The position numbers were made by a program, and so were the translations under genes. A stretch of 64,000 bases of DNA. It comes from Streptomyces sp. P3 (lineage in GTDB: Bacteria; Actinomycetota; Actinomycetes; Streptomycetales; Streptomycetaceae). A model generated the notes under the pieces. That model worked only from the letters and a program-made list of their open reading frames with translations, did not search any database and was not told the DNA's origin. The stretch lies in assembly GCA_016893485.2 (NCBI GenBank), contig JAFEKX020000001.1:9131501-9195500 (forward strand), in the 5' to 3' direction. This document shows, one piece after another, positions 30,960 to 40,890 of this stretch. How positions within the stretch are numbered: the stretch's first letter is position 1; each line of letters begins with the position of its first letter.

Positions 30960-32383
30960 ATGCCCTACGACGACCTGCGCAGCTTCCTGGACACCCTGGA
31001 CAAGGAGGGTCAGCTCCTGCGGATCACCGAACAGGTGCTCCCCGAACCGGACTTGGCCGCCGCCGCCAACGCGGCCGGACGCATCGGCGAAGGCGCCCCG
31101 GCCCTCTACTTCGACAACGTCAAGGGCTTCACGGACGCCCGGATCGCGATGAACGTCCACGGCTCCTGGCGCAACCACGCCCTCGCCCTAGGACTGCCCG
31201 CGGACACCTCCGTACGTGAGCAGGTCGAGGAGTTCGCCCGCCGCTGGGACGCCTTCCCGGTCGCGCCGGAGCGCCGCGAGGACGCGCCCTGGCGGGAGAA
31301 CGCCCAACAGGGCCCCGACGTCGACCTGTTCACGGTCCTCCCGCTGTTCCGGCTCAACGACGGCGACGGCGGCTTCTACCTCGACAAGGCCGCCGTGGTC
31401 TCCCGCGACCCACGCGACCCGGACCACTTCGGCAAGCAGAACGTCGGCACGTACCGCATCGAGGTCATCGGCCGCGACCGCCTCGCCTTCCAGCCGGTCC
31501 CCATGCACGACGTGGCCCAACACCTGCACGCCGCAGAGGAGTTGGGGGAAGACCTGCCCATCGCGATCACCCTCGGCAATGACCCGGTCATCACGATCGT
31601 CGCCGGCATGCCGATGGGCTACGACCAGTCCGAGTACGAGATGGCCGGCGCCCTGCGCGGAGCCCCCGCCCCCATCGCCACCGCCCCGCTCACCGGCTTC
31701 GACGTGCCCTGGGGTTCCGAGGTCGTCATCGAGGGCGTGGTGGAGAGCCGCAAGCGCCAAATAGAGGGCCCCTTCGGCGAGTTCACCGGCCACTACTCCG
31801 GCGGCCGGCGCATGCCGACGATCCGCGTCGACCGCGTCTCGTACCGCACGAACCCGGTCTTCGAGTCCCTCTACCTGGGCATGCCGTGGACCGAGGTCGA
31901 CTACCTCGTCGGCCCCAACACCTGCGTCCCCCTCCTCAAGCAACTCCGCGCCGAATTCCCCGAGGTGCAGGCCGTCAACGCCATGTACACCCACGGCCTC
32001 GCGGTGATCGTCTCGACGAAGAAGCGCTACGGCGGCTTCGCCAAGGCGGTCGGCATGCGCGCGATGACCACCCCGCACGGCCTCGGCTACGTCACGCAGG
32101 TCATCGTCGTGGACGAGGACGTCGACCCCTTCGACCTGCCCCAGGTGATGTGGGCGATGTCCGCGAAGGTGAACCCCAGGACGACGTGGTCATCGTCCCC
32201 AACCTGTCGGTCATGGCACTCGCGCCGGCCGCCAACACCCCTGGAACCACCAGCAAGATGATCATCGACGCCACGACCCCGGTCGCCCCGGACAACAGGG
32301 GCCACTTCGACACACCCGTACGGGACCTCCCCGAGACCCCGGAGTGGGCGGACCGGCTGCGCGCCCTCATCGCCGCCCGCTGA
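30960..32383 (+). CDS. vdcC: Hydroxyarylic acid decarboxylase subunit C (UbiD family)
   Basis: About 474 residues, with one frame change near 32180. UbiD hallmarks include NVGTYRIEVIGRDRLAFQPV, PWGSEVVIEGVVESRKRQIE and EGPFGEFTGHYSGGRRMP, which carries the metal/prenyl-FMN Glu. It is the catalytic subunit and reversibly decarboxylates vanillate- or 4-hydroxybenzoate-type acids to phenols, for example in lignin-derived aromatic catabolism. It follows vdcB and precedes vdcD. The exact aromatic substrate cannot be told from sequence. Confidence 0.92.
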
Positions 32384-32417
32384 ACGCCCACCGCACCCAC
32401 CTGAGGAGCCACCCGCG

Positions 32418-32644
32418 ATGATCTGCCCCCGCTGCGCCCACGACACGCTCGACACCGTGACCACCTCGCCGGTCCCCGGCGTGTGGGACGTACTCCAGTG
32501 CACCCGCTGTCTCTACATGTGGCGCACCACCGAACCCGACCGCCGCACAAGGCGCGAGGCGTACCCGTCGAGTTCCGGCTGACGCAGGCCGACATCGACG
32601 CCGCCCCGGAAGTGCCCGTCGTACCGCCGCTGATCGTCCGCTGA
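32418..32644 (+). CDS. vdcD: Hydroxyarylic acid decarboxylase subunit D
   Basis: About 75 residues started at ATG 32418, with one missing base near 32565 that restores YPVEFRLTQADID. Four cysteines in two CxxC pairs (CPRCAHDTL and CTRCLYMWRTTEPD) are the small-subunit signature and probably bind zinc. It is the third member of the B-C-D decarboxylase complex, and its presence separates this operon from ubiquinone-type UbiX/UbiD pairs. Confidence 0.88.
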
Positions 32645-32658
32645 GGCGTGCGGCCGGG

Positions 32659-33077
32659 TCAGATGGCCAGGATCGCGCGGACCCGCTTGCCGCCGCCGGT
32701 GACCGGGTGACGTCGAAGCGGTGGGCCAGGCAGCGGACCATGGCCAGGCCGCGTCCGCTCTCGCCCTCGGCCGTCAGCGGCCGCACGCGCGGCGGGGCCG
32801 GGTTGTCGTCGTAGACCTCGACCGTGACGCGCTCGTCGGACAACTGAATGCGCAACCGGCACTCGCCGCGGCCGTGTTCGGTCGCGTTGGCGACGAGTTC
32901 GGACACGATGAGCGTCGCGTCGTCGATCTGCGACGGGCCCACCCGCTCCATCCGATGACGGGAACGGGCGAGGAACTCCGAGGTCAGTCTCCGTGCCTGA
33001 CCCGCCGACGCGGCCTCGTCGGGCAGCAGGTACTCCACGCGAACAGAACGCCTATGGGTACGCCGATGCGTACGCAT
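32659..33077 (-). CDS. RsbW-type ATP-binding regulatory kinase
   Basis: About 139 residues, with one frame change near 32690. The GHKL ATPase boxes are visible: SELVANATEHG (N box), VYDDNPAPPRV (G1) and GESGRGLAMVRCLAHRF (G2). Such HATPase_c_2 proteins act as anti-sigma or anti-anti-sigma kinases in Streptomyces, or as orphans. It converges with the vdc operon and is divergent from a PP2C phosphatase gene 290 bases away, a pairing that suggests a partner-switching module, though no anti-sigma antagonist is seen. Confidence 0.85.
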
Positions 33078-33369
33078 GGCGAATCACTTCCCTCCTAGGA
33101 CGACCCGGTATCCCCGCGGCGCCACCGCACCGGGGCCGCCGCATGGTGTGCGCGGCCGGTCCTACACAGTTCACTTGCCCTGAGTCCGTGATCGACAATC
33201 GGACGTTGTCATATGGTTGTCGTCGATCAGGAAATGTCCGTTCTCGGACTCAATTGGGTAAAGGGCCCGGCACGTCGAGGGGATTGCCTGGCAGCCTTGC
33301 GATGTCCAAAGGTGGGGAGGGGCCCCTGCGGAAGGCGGCCCCGAAAGCCGCGACGCCCTTGAGTGGACC

Positions 33370-34466
33370 ATGGCCGCAGCGAAGCCGCAGCGCAGTCTCT
33401 CCGTGCTGACCTGGCTGCCCGCCGCGGTGATGGCGGTGGTCGCGGTCGGCGACCTCGTCACCGGTCCCGGCCTCGGCTTCCTCCCGCTGGCCTCCCTCGG
33501 ACCGGCCTTCGCGGGCCTGGTCGGCGGCTGGCGCCGCACCGCGTGGTTCGGCGCGGCGGCCCTCGCCCTGTGCGTCGGACTCGGTCTCTACGACGGCCTG
33601 TTCCAGGAGCGCCGGGGCTTCCTGGCGATGGTGTCGGTGGTCGGCGTGACCGGCGCGGGCATCGCCGCCGCCGTGATGCGCGGCCGCCGCGAGGCCGAAC
33701 TCGCCAGCGTGCGGTCCATCGCCGAGGTGGCTCAGAGAGTTCTGCTACGGCCCGTGCCGCTGACCGCCGGACCCCTCCAGGCCGCGGTGTCGTACACCTC
33801 GGCCGTCGCGGAGGCCCGGATCGGCGGGGACCTCTACGAGGTGGTCGCCTCCCCGCACGGCGTGCGGGTCATCGTCGGCGACGTCCAGGGCAAGGGCCTG
33901 GCCGCGGTCGAGACGGCCGCCGTCGTGCTCGGCGCGTTCCGCGAGGCCGCGCACGACGAACCCGACCTCGTCGGCCTCGGCGAACGTCTGGAACGCAGCG
34001 TCTCCCGGGTGCTGTCCGACGAGAAGTTCGTGACCGCCGTCCTCGCCGAGGTCGGCGCGGACCACGAGGTGCTCTTCCTCAACTACGGCCACCCGCCACC
34101 GATGGTCGTACGGCGCAACGGCACCGCCGACTTCCCCGTCCCGCCCTCCTACGCCCCGCCGCTCGGCCTGGGTGGCGCCCAGGGCAGCGAGACCCCGAAG
34201 CCGTTCTCCGTGCGCTTCGCCCCCGGCGAGCAACTGCTGCTCTACACCGACGGCGTCACCGAGGCGCGCGACGACCGCGGCACCTTCTATCCGCTGGGGA
34301 GCGGGCGCACCTGTTGAAGGAACCCGACGCGCAGAGCGCCCTGGACTCCCTCCGTGAGGACCTGGTCCGCCACACGGCGGGCCCCCTCCACGACGACGCC
34401 GCGATGCTCCTGCTGCGCTACCACGGCCACGCGACCACCACCGGGGACGAACCGCCCGTCCGGTGA
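33370..34466 (+). CDS. Membrane-anchored PP2C (SpoIIE-like) phosphatase
   Basis: About 365 residues, with one frame change near 34305. The N-terminal 100 residues have three or four membrane helices (LTWLPAAVMAVVAVGDLV, FAGLVGGW, MVSVVGVTGAGIAAAVM). The PP2C domain follows, with ARIGGDLYEVV and VIVGDVQGKGLAAVETAAVV (metal-binding Asp pairs), FLNYGHPPP, LLLYTDGVTEARDDRG and a late GPLHDDAAML. It would dephosphorylate a Ser/Thr-phosphorylated antagonist protein at the membrane. The divergent RsbW-like gene is a possible partner. The start is the ATG at 33370; upstream 33078-33369 holds no gene. Confidence 0.87.
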
Positions 34467-34537
34467 GCACGGCAGGCCACGGGCTGCCGCATGGTTCGGC
34501 CCATTTGCTTGCTGCGTCAATCAAGTATCCTGGAGGT

Positions 34538-34993
34538 ATGACCACGCCCGAGCAGCCACTGCGCCCCATGAGCCCGCACGAGGAAGAGCTGGTGCGCGAA
34601 CTCGCCCGGGTGATGCTCGTGCTGCCTCGGGCCGTCGACGCCGACATGCTGCGCGAACAGCGCCTGCCGCTGTCCGAGTACACGACCCTCATGCACCTCT
34701 CCGAGGCCGCGGACCGGCGCATGCGCATGAGCGAGCTGGCGTCGGTCTGCAATCTCTCGCTGAGCGGCATGACCCGCATCGTCGCGCGCCTGGAGACCCA
34801 GGGGCTGGTCGTCCGGGAGCGCTGCGCCGAGGACGCGCGCGGCTGGAACGCCGTCCTCACCGACCAGGGCCTCGCCCGCCTCCAGGAGGCCTGGCCCGCC
34901 CACCTGTCCAGCGTCCGACGGCACGTCCTCGACCACGTCGAGGCCGACGACCTGACCCGGCTCCTCGGCGTGATGCGCCGTATCGCCACCTGA
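34538..34993 (+). CDS. MarR-family regulator
   Basis: An intact 151-residue protein with a winged helix over residues 45-115: LSEYTTLMHLSEAADRRMRM, SELASVCNLSLSGMTRIVAR, then VRERCAEDARGWNAVLTDQG as the wing. GGAGG lies only one base before the ATG at 34538, so translation may begin at the internal ATG (MSPHEEEL) ten codons later. TTGCTGCGTCAATCAA upstream (TTG-N10-CAA) is a candidate self-operator. It is followed 27 bases later by a flavin-dependent oxidoreductase that it probably controls. Confidence 0.85.
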   Translation: MTTPEQPLRPMSPHEEELVRELARVMLVLPRAVDADMLREQRLPLSEYTTLMHLSEAADRRMRMSELASVCNLSLSGMTRIVARLETQGLVVRERCAEDARGWNAVLTDQGLARLQEAWPAHLSSVRRHVLDHVEADDLTRLLGVMRRIAT

Positions 34994-35019
34994 CCGCCGA
35001 GCAGCGCAAGGAGTACGAG

Positions 35020-36074
35020 ATGACCACCCCGACCACCCTCCGGAATCACCCTCGGCCTGGACACCTTCGGTGACGTCACGAACGACGCCGAGGGCACGCC
35101 GCTCACCCACGGCCAGGCCATCCGCCGCCTCGTCGAGGAAGGCGTCCTCGCCGACCGGGCCGGCGTCGACCACTTCGGCATCGGCGAGCACCACACCGAG
35201 TCGATGCCCCTGTCCGCCGCCGACGTCGTCCTCGCGGCCATCGCCGCGCGCACCGAGCGCATCCGCCTCAACTCGGCGGTGACCGTGATCAGTTCGGATG
35301 ACCCCGTGCGTGTCTTCCAGCGCTACGCCACCCTCGACGGCGTCTCCGGGGCCGTGCCGAGGTGATGCTCGGCAGAGGGTCGAGCACCGAGTCGTTCCCG
35401 CTCTTCGGCTACGACCTGAACGACTACGAGGAGCTGTTCGAGGAGAAGGTCGCCCTCTTCGCCGAACTGCTCAAGGAGAAGCCCGTCACCTGGTCCGGCA
35501 CCACCCGCGCCGCCCTCGACGGCGTCTCCGTCTACCCGCACAGCGAGACGGGTTCGCTGCCCACCTGGATCGGCGTCGGCGTCGGCGGCAGCCCCAGTCC
35601 GTCATCCGCACCGCCCAGTACGGGTTCTCCCTGATGCTGGCGATCATCGGCGGGGACGTGGCCCGCTTCGCCCCGTTCTCCGAGCTGTTCCGGCGGGCAC
35701 TCGCCGAGTTCGGCCACTCCGCACGCCCCATCGGCGTGCACGCGCCCGGCCATGTCGCCGCCACCGACGAACAGGCGCAGGAGGAATTCCTGCCCGCCTT
35801 CCAGCAGTTGATCGCCGGCGTGGCCCGGGAGCGCGGCTTCCGTACCCCCACTCGCGAGAGCCTCATGCAGGACGTCGGCCCCGGCGGTGCCCTGCACGTC
35901 GGCTCGCCCGAGACCGTGGCCCGCAAGATCACGGCCACTCTCAAGACCCTCGACGCGACCCGCTTCAACCTGAAGTACGGCATCACCGGCATGCCCCACG
36001 ACACCCTCATGACCAACATCGAGCTGTACGGCACGAAGGTGGCCCCGCTGGTGCGCGAGATGATGGCGGACTGA
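35020..36074 (+). CDS. LLM-class flavin-dependent oxidoreductase
   Basis: About 350 residues, with frame changes near 35040, 35350 and 35600. Luciferase-like signatures are ITLGLDTFGDVTNDAEG, FGIGEHHTESMPLSAADVVL, RTERIRLNSAVTVISSDDPV and RAEVMLGRGSSTESFPLFGY. The C-terminal third has the HVGSPETVARKI segment shared by FMN-dependent monooxygenases of the CE1758 type. It uses reduced FMN to oxidise an unknown small organic substrate. It lies downstream of a MarR gene on the same strand, suggesting inducible detoxification or catabolism. Confidence 0.85.
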
Positions 36075-36121
36075 CGCGCCGCCGCCCTGGACGAGGCGGC
36101 GACCCGCAGCCCGCCGAACCC

Positions 36122-37185
36122 CTAGTGGTGGTCGCCCGAGCCGCGCGTGAACGACTTGAACGTGTGGCTGAAGTACCAGGTGTCCTGCGCGATTCCGGAG
36201 CAGTTGTTGGCGCCCCCGGTGCCCACACAGCCGCCGTTGTCGCGCTGGAGCGCCCAGAAGGACAGGGTGTTGATGCCCCGGGCGGCGGCCCAGTTCCTCA
36301 CCGTGACCGCGTTCTGCGTGGTGAAGGTCTCCGCCGGGCCGAAGTCGTCGATGCCGGGCATCTCGGTGACGCCGATCGTCTTCCACAGCTTCGCCGGGTT
36401 CGACTTCGGGTGGAGCGCGGCGAGTTGGGAGTGCAGACCGGTCGCGGCGGTCTTGGTGTCCTGCGCCATGTCGTGGGCGGCGCCGTCGTAGTAGTCGAAC
36501 GTCATGATGTTGACGACGTCCACGCGCGCGCCGTTGTCGACCGCGTTCTGCAGCAGGGCGACGCCGTTGGGCGCGAGACCGGTGGTGGTCGTCGGCAGCG
36601 TGTAGGAGAACTCCACGCTGCGGCCCGTGTGGTGGGCCCAGCGCTGCACCTTCGCGATCGCCTTGTTGCGGCGGTCGATGCCGGCCGTGTTGTTGATCGA
36701 GTCGGCCTCGATGTCGAGGTCGATACGGCTCACGCCGTACGTCGTCACCAGGCTCTCGTAGACCTTGGCGATGGCGTCGACGTCGGTGCAGCTGTCGGCG
36801 AGTTCGGTGTTGGTGGTGTCCGCGCTGTAGCCGCCGAAGGACGGGATGACGTTGCCGCCGCGCGCCTGGATCGTGGCGATGTCCTCGCCGAAGGTGGACT
36901 TCGCGATCGGCTGGGCGGGCTGGCCGTTCCAGTACGCCGTGCACGAACCGGGCGCCTCGGTCTGCAGGAAGGCCATCGTCAGGTACTTGTTGCCGGACGC
37001 GGCGGCGAGCGCCGCCGGGCTCTCACCGGTCCACGCCTCGAAGTACGGCGCCGCCACATGGTCCGGCATGGGCCGCGCGCGGTGTGAGGCGTCCGCGGCA
37101 CCCCGCCGAGTGCGACCAGCCCCGTGGACAAGGCGGTTACGGCCGCGCAGGACAGTGACGCGCGGAGAAGCCCAGGTCGTCTCAT
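36122..37185 (-). CDS. Secreted GH18 chitinase
   Basis: About 354 residues. I chose the ATG at 37185 because GGGAG lies 6 bases upstream and it gives a clean signal peptide (MRRPGLLRASLSCAAVTALS). A frame change near 37100 joins this to the catalytic domain. That has PYFEAWTGESPAALAAASG, SFGGYSADTTNTELADSC, the GH18 catalytic stretch GVSRIDLDIEAD, with Glu as proton donor, and MTFDYYDGAAHDMAQD. It has no chitin-binding domain and ends HH. It would cut chitin outside the cell. A DasR-type site lies 60 bases upstream, consistent with control by N-acetylglucosamine. Confidence 0.88.
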
Positions 37186-37243
37186 TGACGCTCCCATGCT
37201 GAAAGGAGAGAAGCCGCCCCTGACCGGGACGAACAGCGACCAT

Positions 37244-37260
37244 ATTTGGACTAGACCAAT
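37244..37260. promoter_or_regulatory. DasR-responsive element (dre) upstream of chitinase
   Basis: On the minus strand the sequence ATTGGTCTAGTCCAAAT matches the known dre consensus around GGTCTAGACC, with one mismatch. It is about 60 bases before the chitinase start. DasR is the Streptomyces repressor of chitin genes. Confidence 0.75.
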
Positions 37261-37341
37261 CGCCTGTCAAGGTTCTTTACAGTGAACTGGCCGCGCCGCT
37301 GCGGGAATGCGACCCGGTACACCCGGGCCGGTGGGCGGGGG

Positions 37342-38510
37342 CTAGTGGTGGTGATGATGCTCGTGTGCCTGCTCGCCCTGGTCCGGTGAGCCGCCCATCA
37401 TCCGCAGCATGGCCGGACCGCCGCTGCGCAGGAACCGTACGACCAGACTCGCGGCCAGCAGCAGAAACACGATGTTCAGCCAGGTCGTGTAGTTCCAGGT
37501 GATGCCGTCGTCGGGGATCTTGGCGTCGGCCTGGTCCGGGATGAGCCCCAGGCCCCGAAGGCGAACTCGACGACGTAACCCGCGACGGCCATCGCGGCGA
37601 AGAAGGTGACCAGCAGGAAGCCGGCCATCCGGGCGCCGTAGTACTTCCGGTAGATGTTCAGGACCGGCAGGATCAGCAGATCGGCGTAGAGAAAAGCGAT
37701 CACGCCGCCGAAGCTGATGCCGCCCTTCCACAACACCACCGCCAAGGGCACGTTGCCGATCGAGCACACGAAGGTCGCGATGGCCACCAGCGGGCCGACG
37801 AGCGGGCCGACCAGCTTCGCGGCGAGGGGGTGGTCCGCGAGGAAGAACGTGTGCCAGAAGCTGTCCGGCACCCAGGCGGCGATCGCCCCCGCGATGAGCA
37901 GCCCGGCCACCAGGTCGCGCAGGATCGCGGCCCACTCCATGACGAAGATGTGCGCGACGGACGTGAACCCGTCGCGCGAGAACAGTCGGCGGACGAAGCT
38001 CCCCTCGCCCCCGATCGACATGTCCATCGCCGCGTGCCCCTCCATGGAACCGGCCAGCCCGCGCTCCGCCTGTTCCTGCGCCCGGTCCAGCAGCCGCTGC
38101 CGCAGGAAGAGCCGGAACAGCACCGCGAGGACGACGATCATGATCGGTCCGCCGACGAACTCGGCCGCGGTGAACTGCCAGCCCATCAACAGGGCCAGGA
38201 TCACGCCCAGTTCGACGACCAGGTTGGTCGAGGCGATCTCGAAGGCCATAGCGGCGGTGAAGTCCGCACCCTTGCGGAACAGCGACCGGGCAAGCGCGAC
38301 GGCCGCGTACGAACACGACGACGAGGCCGCGCCCAGCCCGGCGGACAGCGCGAGCGTGCGGGGCCGGTCGTCACCCAGCAGTCGTACGACCGTGGACCGA
38401 CGCACCACCGCCTGCACGACGGCGGAGAGCGTGAAGCCGAGGATCAGCGCCCAGGTGACCTCCCAGGTCATCGACCCGGCAATGGACAACGCGTGCCCGA
38501 TCGCTTCCAT
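37342..38510 (-). CDS. DUF318 (UPF0718) metal or arsenic-type permease with His tail
   Basis: About 389 residues, with one frame change near 37555. About eight membrane helices are visible. The paired family motifs LGAASSSCSYAAVALARSLF and TFVCSIGNVPLAVVLWKGGI contain the conserved Cys-Ser sites. A cytoplasmic loop is rich in His/Met (EGHAAMDMSIGGEG) and the protein ends in five His, both suggestive of metal handling. The start is the ATG at 38510. A CsoR-type operator sits 36 bases upstream, so copper or a related soft metal, or a CsoR-like sulfur regulator, probably controls it. Confidence 0.82.
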
Positions 38511-38545
38511 GAACCCGCCCTCTCCGGTGTGCGACAGGCAGGACT

Positions 38546-38561
38546 GTACCCCTAGGGGTAT
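38546..38561. promoter_or_regulatory. CsoR-type operator
   Basis: GTACCCCTAGGGGTAT is an almost perfect palindrome. It matches the Cu(I)-sensor CsoR pattern known in Streptomyces (ATAC, a run of C, a run of G, GTAT). It sits in the promoter of the DUF318 permease; the csoR gene itself is not in the window. Confidence 0.65.
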
Positions 38562-38693
38562 CGCCCGCCCGCCTGGAGGGAGCCGCCTCGGGACCGCAAC
38601 CGGATCTCGTCGACCTGTCGAGCGCCGGCCCCCGGGCGGCAGAGGAATCATGGATGGCCCATGACACCGGGCTCCCGCCGGGGCCGCTCGGAC

Positions 38694-40746
38694 TCACCTG
38701 ACGGGCCGGCGTACCACGGCGACGTCCCCTGGGGAGAGGACGGGGAAGCCGTCGTCGCCCGTGCTGCCGACCAGGAGTTCGCCGGACAGGCCGGTCAACG
38801 GGACTGTGTCGTCGGTGCGGTTGACCAGGAACAGGTAGCGGCTGTCGGCGTTCCGGCGCACGGTCAGTTCCACAACTCCCTTTGCCGAGTCGGGGAGTTC
38901 GCTGACGACGCCGGCGGGCGCGAGCAGGTCGGGGAGGAGGCCGGTGAGGCCCTCGCGGCCCAGGCGGGTGGAGACGTACGTGGCCGAACCTCCGCCCACC
39001 GTACGGCGGGTGACGGCGGGGCGGCCGGTGTAGGCGCCGCTGCGGTAGTGGGCCAGCACCTCCACCTCGGGGTCGGTCACCGTGATCCGGTCGGTCCACA
39101 GGAGCCCGTGGCGGTGCCGTCGAGGTCCAGCTCGACGGTGTCGCCGTCGAGCAGCGGTCCGAACTCCTCGATGCGGATGCCCAACAGGTCGCGCAGGGCG
39201 CCCGGGTAGCCGCCGAGCCAGATGTGGTCGTTCTCGTCGACGACACCCGAGAAGTACGTGGAGACGAGGTGGCCGCCCTGCTCGACGTAGCGCGTGAGTT
39301 CCTTGGCGAGGGCCGCCGGGATCATGTGCAGGACCGGCGTGATGACCACGTCGTAGCGGTCGAGGGCGGTCTGCGCCGTGACGAGGTCGGCGCGGACGCC
39401 GAGGTCGAGGAGGGCGGAGTACCAGTCGAGCGCTTCCTGGCGGTAGTCGAGGCGGTCGGTGGGGTGCGAGTCCTGCTCGCTCGCCCACCAGGACTCCCAG
39501 TCGAAGACGATGCCGACCCGGGCCGTCTCGCGCTCGGTCCCGGCGACGGGGGCCAACGTGCGCAGGGTGCGGCCGAGTTCGGCGACCGCGCGGAAGACCT
39601 CGCTGTCGGCACCGGCGTGCGGGACCATCGCGGAGTGGTACTTCTCGGCGCCGGCCGCGGACTGGCGCCACTGGAAGTAGCAGACGGCGTCGGCGCCGTG
39701 CGCGACGTGCAGCAGCGCGTCCCGGGCCAGGTCGCCGGGGCGTTTCGCGACGTTGACGGGCTGCCAGTTGACCGCGCTGGTGGAGTGCTCCATCAGGAAC
39801 CACGGGCGGCCGGCGGAGATGCCGCTGACGAGGTTCGCGGAGAAGGACAGCTCGTCGCGGTCCTGCGAACCGGGCGTGACGTAGTGGTCGTTGGAGACGA
39901 AGTCGATCTCGGACGCCCAGTCGGCGTAGTTCATGCCCTTGGTGTTGCCCATCACCATGAAGTTGGTGGTGACCGGCACGTCCGGGGTGATCTCGCGCAA
40001 CAGGTCGCGCTCGGCGCGGAGATGGTCCTTGAGCGCGTCCGAGGAGAAGCGCTTGAAGTCCAGTTGCTGGGTCGGGTTCGGGAAGGAGGCGGCCAGGCGG
40101 GGCGGCAGGATCTGCTCCCAGTCGCTGTAGCGCTGGGACCAGAACGCCGTGCCCCAGGCCTGGTTGAGCGTGTCGACGGTGGTGTAGCGGGCGCGCAGCC
40201 AGTCGCGGAAGGCGCGGGCCGCGTCGTCGGAGTAGTCGTAGACGTTGTGGCAGCCCAGCTCGTTGGAGACGTGCCATGCCACCAGCGCCGGGTGGTTCGC
40301 GTAGCGCTCGGCCAACTTCCGTACCAGGCGCAGCGCGTGGTCGCGGAAGACGGGCGAGGTGGGACGCCAGTGCTGACGGCCGCCGGGCCACAGGGTCTCG
40401 CCGGCGGCGGTCACCGGGAGGATCTCCGGGTGCTCCGTGCTCAGCCAGGGCGGCGGGGACGCGGTGGCGGTGGCGAGGTCGACGCCGATGCCGCCCGCGT
40501 GCAGCAGGTCCATGATCTCGTCGAGCCAGCCGAAGTCCCATTCGTCCCGGGCCGGTTGGATGCGGGCCCAGGAGAAGATTCCCACGGAGACGATGTTGAC
40601 GCCGGCCTCGCGCATCAGCCGGACGTCCTCGTCCCACACCTCGCGCGGCCACTGCTCCGGGTTGTAGTCGGCGCCGTAGGCGAGGCGGGGGTGGTGGGTT
40701 CACCGTCCGGCCCGTGCCGCAACTGGGACAGGAGGGTGGAGATCAT
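38694..40746 (-). CDS. GH42 beta-galactosidase
   Basis: About 683 residues, with frame changes near 40715 and 39115. The N-terminus has the GH42 start AYGADYNPEQWPREVW. The acid/base Glu is in AWHVSNELGCHN and the nucleophile Glu in WFLMEHSTSAVNW. Residues about 390-590 form the trimerisation domain and the end is the small beta domain (LFLVNRTDDTVPLTGLSGEL). It is probably intracellular, since no signal peptide is seen, and cleaves beta-galactosides imported by the ABC transporter encoded just upstream. The start is the ATG at 40746 with GGAAGG upstream. It is likely controlled by the LacI protein at 44.4 kb. Confidence 0.9.
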
Positions 40747-40809
40747 GGTGGTCCTTCCGGTTACTGCACAGGCGGTACGAGATGCGTGCTGCGTGGTGGG
40801 TCCCGGGCG

Positions 40810-40843
40810 GCCGCCGCCGGGCGGACTGCTGCTCGGCGGCGGC
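40810..40843. terminator. Hairpin between substrate-binding protein gene and GH42 gene
   Basis: GCCGCCGCCG (40810-40819) pairs with CGGCGGCGGC (40834-40843). It may lower read-through into the GH42 gene or protect the highly expressed binding-protein mRNA. Confidence 0.4.
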
Positions 40844-40890
40844 TCCCGAGGAGGTGCCGGTACTGCTTGGTGCCGGTTACTGCGGGCGGG

